DNA from: Pseudomonadota bacterium
Lineage (GTDB): Bacteria > Pseudomonadota > Alphaproteobacteria > Rhizobiales > Devosiaceae
Direction of reading: 5' to 3'
Length of the DNA: 25,581 nt
Assembly: GCA_023430705.1 (NCBI GenBank)
Contig: JAEYZJ010000355.1
Span: 1 to 25,581 of the forward strand
Of the stretch, positions 16,614 to 24,665 are shown piece by piece. Position numbers and translations under genes: made by a program. Under the pieces are notes generated by a model, which saw nothing but the letters and a program-made list of their open reading frames with translations, had not been told where the DNA came from and ran no database searches. Numbering within the stretch: the stretch's first letter is position 1; each line of letters begins with the position of its first letter.

Positions 16614-16668
16614 CGTCGCTTCTTGCCTGGCCTCTACTACACTTGTCTCAATCATGATTATTTAAGCA
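16614..16668. promoter_or_regulatory. AT-rich divergent promoter region with palindrome AATCATGATT
   Basis: A 55-bp gap separates two divergent glycan genes. It holds a perfect 10-bp palindrome (16650-16659) and TATTTA (16659-16664). A -10 at TATTTA would place the rightward transcription start at or within 2 nt of the ATG at 16669, which has no ribosome site. The promoters must overlap each other or the coding ends. Confidence 0.35.
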
Positions 16669-19600
16669 ATGACTCAAGATGCCGACAATAAGCGCGAGAA
16701 CAGCCAGTACTCTTGGCCCAAGTTATTCTCCAGCATTCTCAAGCGTTTGCGTCCGAATCGGCGGCCCGTTCCTGCCGCCGGCTTTCTGAACCCTCGACTT
16801 GATGGCTCGTTGTTTCGGCCGTCAAGCAGATTTCAGAGTCCGGCCACGGGCTGGACGGTGGCGGGCTGGACCGCGGATGGCCCGCAGCGGGCATCGGTCG
16901 GTTCTGTTCCGGTTCCCGGTCAGCGACGCACGGTTCCCGCGATCGTTCTCGACGCTGGGAGCGAGCCGGCGCGCCTCGTGCTGCAGGTGAGGCTTGACCC
17001 GGAGTTTCTGGCGACTGCGCGGTTCAATCGTCTGGAGCTGGTGGTGAATAGCGGCGGCGCGACCGCCGTAATCCACACGCTCGAGATTCGAACGTCGGGT
17101 CTCGTACCCGCCCCTTCGCCCGTGCAATTGACGGCAGAGCCCCTGACGGCGACCGACGGACTGGTGACCGTTTCGCTCGACGATGCCATGGCCGCGGGCA
17201 TTGCGGCCCTCGCGGCCGCTTGCCGGGCCAGCGGTCGAAAGCTCCTGCTGATCATCGAGGTCAAGCGCCTCGACGGAAAACTCGCCATTGGCGGGCCTGC
17301 GTTCCTCCACTGGAGCGAGCCGGTCACCGGGCTCGAGAACGCCGTTCCGCAGACGATCTGGCAGAAAGCTCCGGATGCGGACGCCCTCGCCGAGCTCGTG
17401 CTGAAGGAAACCGGCGAGGAGGTGCTGCGGTGCCTGCTGGAGGCAAGGCCGGCGGCCCAGGTGGTCAAGACCGCACTCGAGCTGGCCATCCGCAGCCGCG
17501 CGTACTTCCGGGTGCTCGATCTTGGTGCGGCACTTGCGGCCTCGCCAGATCGGGCGAGGCTGGATGCCCAGGTGCTGTTTGTTGTCCTGTGGGCCATCGG
17601 ACGAGCCTGCACGAGGGGCATGATGGGCGAGCGCGCGCTACAGGCCCTTGAAGAGGCAGCACGCCTGCCGGCTTACGCCAAGCTCGCTCCCGAGGACGCG
17701 GCCAGCTTTGCCAGCGATGTAGCCCGCGCGACGCTCAAATCCGGGCGTTACGAGGAAGCTGCCGCACAACTTCGCCGCATACTGGAAAAATACCCGCGCT
17801 ATGGCAGGGCCCTCGTCGATCTGAGTGCGATCACTCTCAGGGCCTCCGACCCACACGAGACGCTTCGGCTGCTGACCGACGATGCGATCCGTTCGCAGCG
17901 CACGACATCGATCGTCAATCAACTCAGGCACGCACGTGCGGATGCTCTCCTGGCTACGGGACGCGCCGACGCCGCGGTGAGCGAGATCCTGCAGGCCAGT
18001 CTCGGGAATATGCCCTCGCCCGTGCGGGCCGCCCTCCAGAACAGCTATCTGGCGCTCGGAGACCTGCCAAACTGGGAGGCGACTCTGCTGGGCTGGTTCC
18101 CCGCCCCTGTATCGGCCGCCGTCAGCCTGCTGCCGCAGGCCCATGCCAATGTGCTGACGCGACTGACGAGCACGCCGCTGTCCGCAGCCAGTACTGACGC
18201 CCGCTGCGTCGTCGTCATCATGACCGTGTTCAATGCGGTGGATACGCTAGAGATGGCCGTCCGCAGCGTGCTTGCGCAGAGCCACAAGAACCTCAGGCTC
18301 ATTGTGGTGGACGACTGCAGCACGGATGGTTCGCACGATCTCCTCCTTGCGTTCGCCCGCCAGGACAACCGCGTGCTCGTGATGCGCAACGCAAAGAACT
18401 CGGGGACCTACGTCTCGAAAAACCAGGCCCTCAAGGCTGTAGCCGGCGACTACTACACCTTCCACGATTCAGATGACTGGATGCACCCCGAGCGGGTTGA
18501 GCGCCACGTCGCCGCGATGGAGGGCAATCCCGAAGCGGTTATCTCGTACTCCAACTGGGTGCGCTTCGATGCATCCGGCCGGGTCACCATTCCGGAGGGG
18601 GAGAACCCGGCTTCGAGCTTCTTTGCCCGCAAGCTCATCGATGAGATTGGCTACTTCGACTCGGTGCGGGCCGCTGCCGATACCGAGTTCCGCTGGCGCG
18701 CCGTTCGAGCCTTCGGCCGACACGCCAAAGTTCCCCTGGTACTGCGCGACGTCCTGGGCATAGGCCTGACTCGCGAAGGCTCGCTGACGACCAGCGGCGC
18801 GGCGCAGAAGGACCTCCTGGGGTACAACCCAATCCGTACGCGGTACGCCGAACACTGGAACGACTGGCAGCGGACGGCGGAGGCCGCCGGAAAGCTGACG
18901 ATGCCATTCCCGCTCGAGGAGCGACCGTTTCCCGTTGACGAGGAGAACGCGGCGCCGCCCCCGGAGCTGATTCCGCCGACTTCGCCCCAGAACCCCGATG
19001 GCGGCGCACCGCTGGTCATCTCGTGGCCGGCGCGCGAACACGTACGCTACAACTGGGGCGACAAGCTGAGCCCCACGCTTGTGAGGATGCTCACCGGCCG
19101 GCAGCCGACACACAAGAACGCTCCTGCCGTCCAAGGGGCATCCCGCTACTACGTCATCGGGAGCGGGATGGCGGCGGCGCGCACCAAGGACACGGTATGG
19201 GGCAGCGGCTACATCAGCGAGGAAGCGGCCAACAATTCGGCCCGTCCGCGCATCTGCGCGGTCCGCGGGCCGCTGACCAGGGCCGCGCTGCTCGCACGTG
19301 GCAAGGACTGCCCCGAAATCTACGGCGATCCCGCCGTGCTGTTGCCGCTGTTCTACAACCCGGAGGTGGCCCCCACCTACGATATCGGCATCATCCAGCA
19401 CTGCCGGGAGGCTGGCCTCGAACCCCTGCCGATGTTCCCGACCGGCCTTTCCGTGCGGCTCATCGACATCAACGGCGGCATCGAGGAAGTCGTCGATGCG
19501 ATCCTTTCCTGCCGCCAGATCTTTTCGAGTTCGCTGCACGGGCTGATCGCGGCACATACCTACGGCGTCCCCGCCACCTGGATCAAGTTCAGCGACCGCC

Positions 19601-19869
19601 CGCTGGGCGACGGCTTCAAGTTCAAGGACTACTGGGCCTCGATCGGTCGCGACGCAGTCGAGCCGGTCGTCGTGGGCTCGGCAACCCTCGATCCGACGTC
19701 TGGCATCTCGACGCCGGGCCAGATCCGGATCGACCTGTTCGCGCTGATCGCGGCCTGTCCGTTCATCGACACGGCGCGCAAGGACGAACTGCTGGCACGG
19801 GCCCGCTCGCTCGCCCAAACCGGACGCGACGGCGCGATCTTCCGCCGGCACGCTGGGCTAGGCCGCTAA
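16669..19869 (+). CDS. Multidomain protein: helical repeats, GT2 glycosyltransferase, polysaccharide pyruvyl transferase
   Basis: 1066 residues. Residues 40-225 are beta-rich and unrecognised. Residues 235-495 look like an alpha-helical TPR-like region (for example SGRYEEAAAQLRRILEKYP at 358-376). Residues 514-705 are a GT2 domain with VIMTVFNAVDTLEMAVRSVL, LIVVDDCSTDGS, FHDSDDWMHPERV (DSDD 600-603) and ADTEFRWR. Residues 782-1000 form a polysaccharide pyruvyl transferase domain with YNWGDKLSP, VWGSGYIS, CAVRGPLTRAALL, YGDPAVLLP and IFSSSLHGLIAAHTYGVPA. It may transfer a sugar and add a pyruvate ketal. No signal or membrane helix, so probably cytoplasmic. No ribosome site precedes ATG 16669 and no other Met start follows nearby. 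Confidence 0.85.
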   Translation: MTQDADNKRENSQYSWPKLFSSILKRLRPNRRPVPAAGFLNPRLDGSLFRPSSRFQSPATGWTVAGWTADGPQRASVGSVPVPGQRRTVPAIVLDAGSEPARLVLQVRLDPEFLATARFNRLELVVNSGGATAVIHTLEIRTSGLVPAPSPVQLTAEPLTATDGLVTVSLDDAMAAGIAALAAACRASGRKLLLIIEVKRLDGKLAIGGPAFLHWSEPVTGLENAVPQTIWQKAPDADALAELVLKETGEEVLRCLLEARPAAQVVKTALELAIRSRAYFRVLDLGAALAASPDRARLDAQVLFVVLWAIGRACTRGMMGERALQALEEAARLPAYAKLAPEDAASFASDVARATLKSGRYEEAAAQLRRILEKYPRYGRALVDLSAITLRASDPHETLRLLTDDAIRSQRTTSIVNQLRHARADALLATGRADAAVSEILQASLGNMPSPVRAALQNSYLALGDLPNWEATLLGWFPAPVSAAVSLLPQAHANVLTRLTSTPLSAASTDARCVVVIMTVFNAVDTLEMAVRSVLAQSHKNLRLIVVDDCSTDGSHDLLLAFARQDNRVLVMRNAKNSGTYVSKNQALKAVAGDYYTFHDSDDWMHPERVERHVAAMEGNPEAVISYSNWVRFDASGRVTIPEGENPASSFFARKLIDEIGYFDSVRAAADTEFRWRAVRAFGRHAKVPLVLRDVLGIGLTREGSLTTSGAAQKDLLGYNPIRTRYAEHWNDWQRTAEAAGKLTMPFPLEERPFPVDEENAAPPPELIPPTSPQNPDGGAPLVISWPAREHVRYNWGDKLSPTLVRMLTGRQPTHKNAPAVQGASRYYVIGSGMAAARTKDTVWGSGYISEEAANNSARPRICAVRGPLTRAALLARGKDCPEIYGDPAVLLPLFYNPEVAPTYDIGIIQHCREAGLEPLPMFPTGLSVRLIDINGGIEEVVDAILSCRQIFSSSLHGLIAAHTYGVPATWIKFSDRPLGDGFKFKDYWASIGRDAVEPVVVGSATLDPTSGISTPGQIRIDLFALIAACPFIDTARKDELLARARSLAQTGRDGAIFRRHAGLGR

Positions 19870-19892
19870 GCAGGATCGACGTGACCTCGGCG

Positions 19893-19907
19893 GGCGAACT
19901 GTTCGCC
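19893..19907 (+). terminator. Short hairpin downstream of the multidomain gene
   Basis: GGCGAA and TTCGCC form a perfect 6-bp stem with a 3-nt loop, 24 nt after the TAA stop and between convergent genes. No T-run follows. It is a weak terminator candidate at best. Confidence 0.25.
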
Positions 19908-19949
19908 GATCTGGCGCCTCGGACGCAGCGCGATCCGGATTGTGTGCGG

Positions 19950-20951
19950 TCAACTCGCCGCGAGAACCGGGTCGTCGGGGCTCGCCGGGCGCATGGCCAT
20001 GCGTTGCGCGATGATGGCACAGCAGATGAGCTGGAACTGGTGATAGAGCATGATCGGCAGGATGATCAGGCTGAGGGCCGGTCCGGCAAACAGGATCGTT
20101 GCGATCGGCACGCCGCTGGCGAGGCTCTTGGTCGAGCCGCAAAAGAGCAGCGTGGTACGGTCTGCCTGCGGCAGGCCGGCGAGGCGCCCCAGCTTCTGCG
20201 TCAGTCCGACGGCGACAAAGAACATCGCCACGACGACGCCGAGCGTCACGATGAGCGGCAGCAGTCCGACCTGCGTCCACACTCCGGAAACCATGCCGGC
20301 GCTGAAGGCTGAATAGACGATGAGCAGGATCGAGCCCCGGTCCACCGACAGGGTCAGCGTGCGGTGCCGCTTCACGAACTCGCCGATGAACGGACGCGCG
20401 ATCTGGCCGACCACGAAGGGCAGCAGGATCTGCATCGCGACGCTGCCGATGGCCGCCGGGTCGATGCCACCCTTCGAACCGAGGAGCAGCGTACAGAGCA
20501 GTGGCGTCAACACCACGCCGACGAGGTTCGAGATCGACGCCGCGCACACTGCAGCGGCCACGTTGCCGCGTGCGAGGCCGGTCAACGCGATGGATGACTG
20601 GATGGTGGAAGGCAGGGCGCCCAGAAACAGGACGCCTGTCACGATGGCGGGGTCGACGAAGCCGGACAGGGGAAGCGCGAACGCCAGGGCAAGTACGGGG
20701 AAAACTGCAAAGGTGGTCAGGAAAGTCAGGCCCTGGAGCCGCCAGTTCGCGAGCCCGGCGATGACGGTCGAGGTGTCGAGACGGGCGCCATAGAGAAAGA
20801 ACAGCAACGCCACGGCCAACAGCGACACGGTGCGGACCGCGACAGCGAAATCACCCGAGGCGGGGAGGACGGAGCCCAACAGCACCATGCCCAGCAGCAG
20901 GAGCATGTAGTTATCGATGCCGATGCGCCTCAAGCGCGCGAAGATGTTCAT
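19950..20951 (-). CDS. SBF-like transporter (bile acid:sodium symporter superfamily, YfeH type)
   Basis: 333 residues with about ten hydrophobic segments. Sequence features of the SBF-like family include LLFFLYGARLD (55-65), GALPSTIQSSIALTGLARGN (111-130), and a C-terminal KSLASGVPIATILF segment followed by LPIMLYHQFQLI. Proteins of this family move organic anions by sodium coupling; most bacterial members have unknown substrates and bile acids need not be involved. AAGGA lies upstream of ATG 20951. It lies 39 bp after the GntR-type regulator on the same strand, so the two are probably co-transcribed. Its neighbours suggest that it takes up or exports a substrate or product of the nitrilase/amidohydrolase pathway. 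Confidence 0.85.
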   Translation of the reverse strand: MNIFARLRRIGIDNYMLLLLGMVLLGSVLPASGDFAVAVRTVSLLAVALLFFLYGARLDTSTVIAGLANWRLQGLTFLTTFAVFPVLALAFALPLSGFVDPAIVTGVLFLGALPSTIQSSIALTGLARGNVAAAVCAASISNLVGVVLTPLLCTLLLGSKGGIDPAAIGSVAMQILLPFVVGQIARPFIGEFVKRHRTLTLSVDRGSILLIVYSAFSAGMVSGVWTQVGLLPLIVTLGVVVAMFFVAVGLTQKLGRLAGLPQADRTTLLFCGSTKSLASGVPIATILFAGPALSLIILPIMLYHQFQLICCAIIAQRMAMRPASPDDPVLAAS

Positions 20952-20990
20952 TCCAGCATCCTTCAGCCCTGGTCACGCCTGCCGACGCCC

Positions 20991-21686
20991 TCATGAGCGC
21001 TTCGAGCCGAGCAGGTACTCGATGATGGCGTCGCGCACGTTATCGATATGCCTGCCCATGATCTGGCGCGATAGCTCGGGATCGGACCCGTTCACCGCAT
21101 TTATCATGTTGAGGTGCTCCGAGGCACCGGGCATCAGGCGCTTGGGAATGCGGGCCGTGTTGAACAGGTGCGTGCGGCGCCGCAGGTCGCGGATGGTGGC
21201 GGCCACCAGCGGGTTGCCGGCAGCATCGGCAATGGTACCGTGAACCAGATCATCGACGGCCCAGTGCTGCGCCGGCGTTGGCTGCTCGACCTTCACCAAC
21301 TCGTCTATTGCGCTGACGACGCGATCCGCTGCCTCCGGTGCGATGCGGCCGGTGGCTCGACCCGCCGCTTCAACCTCGAGGATGCGCCGCATATCGAGGA
21401 TGAAGACGAAGTTCTCGATGCCGAGGTGGCTGACCACCGGCGCCCGGCCATGGCTGCGGGTGATGAGTTGCTCGGCTTCGAGGCGGCTCAGGGCTTCGCG
21501 CAACGGCGTGCGCGACATGGAGAGCATCTCGGCCAGCTTGCGCTCCTGCAACATCGTGCCGGGCGCGATGCGGCCATTGAGGATCAGCTCGAGGATCCGG
21601 CTGTAGGCGTGGTCCGCGAGACTGGTGCCGGAGGCGCCATCCGGCAGATCGGCAACAGAGTCAGCGGCTAAATCTGAGTAGGTCAT
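20991..21686 (-). CDS. GntR-family transcriptional regulator, FCD (FadR/VanR) subclass
   Basis: 231 residues from ATG 21686, preceded by AGGGGGC; a longer frame from 21740 is less likely. The winged helix domain (about 22-85) contains LADHAYSRILELILNGRIAP, LQERKLAEML and SRTPLREALSRLEAEQLI. The FCD effector domain (about 95-220) keeps a likely metal site: Asp145 and His149 (DDLVH), His191 and His213. Such regulators often bind carboxylic acids and repress divergent catabolic operons until the ligand arrives. It is divergent from the nitrilase gene and upstream of the SBF-like gene, so it likely controls both sides. Confidence 0.92.
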   Translation of the reverse strand: MTYSDLAADSVADLPDGASGTSLADHAYSRILELILNGRIAPGTMLQERKLAEMLSMSRTPLREALSRLEAEQLITRSHGRAPVVSHLGIENFVFILDMRRILEVEAAGRATGRIAPEAADRVVSAIDELVKVEQPTPAQHWAVDDLVHGTIADAAGNPLVAATIRDLRRRTHLFNTARIPKRLMPGASEHLNMINAVNGSDPELSRQIMGRHIDNVRDAIIEYLLGSKRS

Positions 21687-21795
21687 CGGAGCCCCCTGCA
21701 ACAGGGCGGTACACCACCTCCATACCAAGGTCAACGCCATCGTTTTTCAGATCGCGGTCATCGAAGGCCTTTTGCCGAGAACATTCGTGTGCCAA

Positions 21796-21805
21796 TGGTA
21801 TTCCA
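21796..21805. promoter_or_regulatory. Candidate GntR/FCD operator TGGTATTCCA
   Basis: The 10-mer is symmetric at eight of ten positions and resembles the TGGT-N-ACCA type of site bound by FCD regulators. It lies 27 bp before the nitrilase start in the 146-bp divergent region. An isolated half-site ATACCA occurs at 21722-21727 near the regulator end. Confidence 0.3.
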
Positions 21806-21832
21806 CCTGAACACCAGACGGGAGATCAGCGG

Positions 21833-22858
21833 ATGTCTGTTGAGCCTTGGCGCGCCACCTGCATACAGATGAGCAGCGAGGTGGCCAGCAACGCGGCCGA
21901 CAGGGCAGGGGCCTGGACGATCATCGAGCGGAACATTGCCCGTGCCGTCACCCTCATAAAGCAGGCTTGCGAAAGCGACGCGCCGCCCCGGCTGGTCGTG
22001 CTGCCGGAATTCGTGTTCCAGGGCCCGCCACGGGCAACTCCGGCGAGCCAGTGGATCGAGAGGGCCTGCGCCACCGTCTCTGGCCCGATCACCCAGAGGC
22101 TCAGCGAGCTGGCCCAGCGTCGCGGCATCTATATTGCCGGCAACCACTTCGAGGTCGATCCACGCTGGCCGGATCGCTACTTCAACACATCCTTCCTGCT
22201 CGACCCGGCGGGCGAGGTGATCCTGCGCTACCGGCGCATCAACACAGCCTCCTGGACGAGCCCGCACGATATCCTCGATGCCTATCGCGACGCCTATGGC
22301 GAGGACGGCATCTTCCCGGTCGCCGATACGCCGCTCGGCCGGCTCGCCATCTTCCCGTGCGGCGAAGTCAATATTCCCGAGTTGAGCCGGGTCTTCATGC
22401 TGCGTGGAGCGGAAGTCCTGCTGCACCCGCACAATGGCCCGGTAACGGCACCGAGCGAGGCGGCCAAGACCTGCCGCGCCGCCGAGAACATGTGCTACCT
22501 CGTCAGCGCGAACGTCGCCGGCGGCATCGGCTTTTCAGCGGATGGCAGCGAACAGGGCGGCCACTCGCGGATCGTTGACTATCTCGGCAACGATGCGGCG
22601 CGCGATGCCGGCCCGGACGAGACGGTCGCGGTCAGCGCCATCATCGATGTCGAGGCATTGCGCGAGGCGCGCCGCGATCAGGGCATGGGCAACATGCTGA
22701 TGCGCTCGCGCTTCGAGCTGTATCGCGATCACTACGCCAAGGCCGAGTTCTATCCGGCCAACGGACTGGCCGGCGGAGCCTTCGAGACCTACCCTGAACT
22801 CACACCCCTGCAGGAAAGGGCGCTGGCGAACATGACCCGTGCCGGCGTGATCCGGTGA
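21833..22858 (+). CDS. Nitrilase-superfamily carbon-nitrogen hydrolase with Arg at the catalytic Lys position
   Basis: 341 residues; GGGAG precedes ATG 21833. The superfamily fold is recognisable from LVVLPEFVFQGPP (catalytic Glu59), GIYIAGNHFEVD, NTSFLLDPAGEVILRYRRIN, and LAIFPCGEVNIPEL (nucleophile Cys176). In active nitrilases and amidases the catalytic Lys lies in a YRK motif. Here the motif reads YRR, giving Arg135. Glu and Cys are kept, so the enzyme may be active with altered chemistry, or not hydrolytic. The C-terminal part (280-341) is a family-like extension. The stop overlaps the next gene's GTG by 4 bp (GTGA), so the two enzymes are made together. An aliphatic or cyclic amide substrate is likely, but not identifiable. 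Confidence 0.8.
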   Translation: MSVEPWRATCIQMSSEVASNAADRAGAWTIIERNIARAVTLIKQACESDAPPRLVVLPEFVFQGPPRATPASQWIERACATVSGPITQRLSELAQRRGIYIAGNHFEVDPRWPDRYFNTSFLLDPAGEVILRYRRINTASWTSPHDILDAYRDAYGEDGIFPVADTPLGRLAIFPCGEVNIPELSRVFMLRGAEVLLHPHNGPVTAPSEAAKTCRAAENMCYLVSANVAGGIGFSADGSEQGGHSRIVDYLGNDAARDAGPDETVAVSAIIDVEALREARRDQGMGNMLMRSRFELYRDHYAKAEFYPANGLAGGAFETYPELTPLQERALANMTRAGVIR

Positions 22859-24441
22859 CCGCCATGCTCAAACGAGGGGGCGCGAGCAGCGCGAAGTCCG
22901 GAACCAGCATCGTCCAGGGCCGCTACCTGCTGCTGGGTGCGATCGACGACAACCGCGTCGAGACGATCGAGAACGGCGCGATTCTGCAGGTCGACGGGCG
23001 CATCGTCGAGATCGGGTCATTCGCCGAGATATCGGCACGACATCCCGGCGTCGAGGTGATCGGCGGTCCCGGCATGCTGGTGACGCCGGGCTTCGTCAAC
23101 ACCCACCACCACGTCGGCCTGACGCCGGTGCAGATGGGTAGTCCCGACTTGCCGCTGGAGCTGTGGCTGACGCACCAGATGCGTCACAAGACGCCGGATA
23201 CCTATCTCGACACGCTCTACTCCGCCTTCGAGCTTGTCGCATCGGGCGTCACCGCCGTTCAGCACCTCGGCCGCATGATGCCGGCTCCGGTCGCCGGATG
23301 GCGCGATGCGGCGAACGCCGTCATCGAGGCTTATCACGATCTCGGCATGCGCGTGAGCTTTGCGATGTGCAACCGGGACCAGCACCGGCTGGTGTACGAG
23401 AATGACGACGTCTTCGTCGCCACGCTCCCTCCCGGGATGCAGGACGAGACCAGAGCCTTCCTCAAGCGCTCGCATTTCCGGCTCGAGGACTTCGAGACCG
23501 AGTATCTGGTGCCGATGATCGAGCGTCATGGCGTACGCGGCGATCCGCTGGTCCGGCTGTGGCTGGCGCCGATCAACCTCGAGCGCGCATCGGACCGGCT
23601 TCTGAACCTGACCAGTGAATGGGCGCAGAAGTATGGAATGGGTATCCATCTCCATCTGTCCGAGACCATCTACCAGAAGGAGTTCTCCCGCCGTCGTTTC
23701 GGCAAGAGCTCGGTGGCGCACCTGGCCGATATCGGCTTTCTCGGCTCCCACCTGACACTCGGGCACGGCACCTGGATGAACGAGGACGATCTCGACCTCA
23801 TCCATCAGCACGGCGTCTGCATCTGCCACAATGCCAGTTCGAATCTCAGGCTGCGCAGCGGCATCGCACCGGTGAATGCGCTGGTGGCGCGGAACATTCC
23901 TGTGGCGCTGGGCATCGACGAGGCCGGCCTGAACGACGACCGCGACATGCTGCAGGAGATGCGCCTCGTCAAGCACCTGCACGCCGAACCCGGACTGTTC
24001 CGTTCGCCACTCACGCCGGCCCAGATCTTCCGCATGGCGACGGAGAACGGAGCCCGGGCCACCGGCTTCGGGGACGAGATCGGCCGCCTTGCAGTCGGCA
24101 AGCGCGCCGATCTGGTGGTGCTCGATCTCGAGGCGATCGCCTCGCCGCATCTCTCGACGGAAACCGATCCGGTATCGGCGTTGATCTATCGCGCCAAGAC
24201 GCAGCATGTGCGCGTGACCATGATCGAGGGGCGCGTCGTCTATCGCGACGGTGTCTTCACCTTCATCGATCGCGACGCCGCCCTCGCGGCCCTCGCGGCG
24301 GACCTGGCCCGGCCCGAGACGGCGGCCGAGACCCACCGGGCGGGCCTCTCACGGCGTCTGCTGCCGCATCTCAAGGAGTTCTACCGGGACTGGCCGCTAC
24401 CCGACGGCGAGCCCTGGTACCGGCTCAACGGCCGTTCCTGA
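22855..24441 (+). CDS. Metal-dependent amidohydrolase, ATZ/TRZ-type deaminase family
   Basis: 528 residues if the GTG at 22855 is used; ATG 22864 would shorten it by three residues. The amidohydrolase metal site is complete: His84 and His86 in VNTHHHVGL, His267 in GIHLHLSET, His304 in LGHGTWM, and Asp355 in ALGIDEAG. This mononuclear HxH/His/His/Asp pattern is shared by s-triazine hydrolases, guanine, cytosine and 8-oxoguanine deaminases and related enzymes. A beta-sandwich flank is made from the N-terminus (20-80) and the C-terminal KRADLVVLDLEAIASP segment. Coupling to the nitrilase gene suggests consecutive steps on one nitrogen compound. Which compound cannot be read from the sequence. 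Confidence 0.88.
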   Translation: MTAMLKRGGASSAKSGTSIVQGRYLLLGAIDDNRVETIENGAILQVDGRIVEIGSFAEISARHPGVEVIGGPGMLVTPGFVNTHHHVGLTPVQMGSPDLPLELWLTHQMRHKTPDTYLDTLYSAFELVASGVTAVQHLGRMMPAPVAGWRDAANAVIEAYHDLGMRVSFAMCNRDQHRLVYENDDVFVATLPPGMQDETRAFLKRSHFRLEDFETEYLVPMIERHGVRGDPLVRLWLAPINLERASDRLLNLTSEWAQKYGMGIHLHLSETIYQKEFSRRRFGKSSVAHLADIGFLGSHLTLGHGTWMNEDDLDLIHQHGVCICHNASSNLRLRSGIAPVNALVARNIPVALGIDEAGLNDDRDMLQEMRLVKHLHAEPGLFRSPLTPAQIFRMATENGARATGFGDEIGRLAVGKRADLVVLDLEAIASPHLSTETDPVSALIYRAKTQHVRVTMIEGRVVYRDGVFTFIDRDAALAALAADLARPETAAETHRAGLSRRLLPHLKEFYRDWPLPDGEPWYRLNGRS

Positions 24442-24453
24442 ACCCTCGACAGC

Positions 24454-24473
24454 AGCCGGACTGTTTCCGGCTT
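24454..24473 (+). terminator. Terminator-like hairpin after the amidohydrolase gene
   Basis: AGCCGGA (24454-24460) and TCCGGCT (24466-24472) form a perfect 7-bp stem with loop CTGTT, starting 13 nt after the TGA. Only a short T/AT-rich tail (TTCAATAT) follows. It probably separates the enzyme operon from the binding-protein gene to its right. Confidence 0.5.
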
Positions 24474-24544
24474 CAATATCAAATCCATAGAGCCTCTTGC
24501 CGACGCGCCCGCAGCGGTTCGGCGCGTGCTGCAATATTCGTCAT

Positions 24545-24574
24545 TTGCTGAAAGAATAGGCACAAAATTATGCT
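24545..24574 (+). promoter_or_regulatory. Possible promoter for the ABC substrate-binding protein gene
   Basis: TTGCTG (24545-24550) and TATGCT (24569-24574) are separated by 18 bp inside the AT-rich part of the 224-bp gap between the amidohydrolase and binding-protein genes. Predicted transcription would start near 24581, giving a leader of about 85 nt that contains the inverted repeat at 24618-24638. Confidence 0.35.
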
Positions 24575-24617
24575 GCACACATTAATGCCAAAAGTGCGTT
24601 GACTCCCGTTATTCACG

Positions 24618-24638
24618 TGGCATACCGTCTGAATGCCA
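24618..24638. promoter_or_regulatory. Inverted repeat TGGCAT-N9-ATGCCA upstream of the binding-protein gene
   Basis: Two perfect 6-bp arms separated by 9 bp, 27 bp before ATG 24666. A third copy of ATGCCA is at 24585-24590. It could be an operator or a leader hairpin. Which regulator would bind is unknown; the adjacent GntR-type protein is the nearest candidate. Confidence 0.35.
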
Positions 24639-24665
24639 GTTGGGTTCTGGCCACAGGGGATCGAA

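Noticed and set aside
18469..19851. 460-codon open frame on the minus strand
   Set aside because: Antisense to the GT2 and pyruvyl transferase domains; composition is Arg/Ala/Gly-rich without motifs.
23017..24336. 439-codon open frame on the minus strand
   Set aside because: Antisense to the amidohydrolase, whose metal ligands are all visible in the plus-strand frame.
24556..24575. Possible sigma-54 promoter (GGCAC followed by ATGC) before the binding-protein gene
   Set aside because: GG and GC elements are 11 bp apart rather than 10, and the TTGC element is not matched, so a nitrogen-controlled promoter is not supported.
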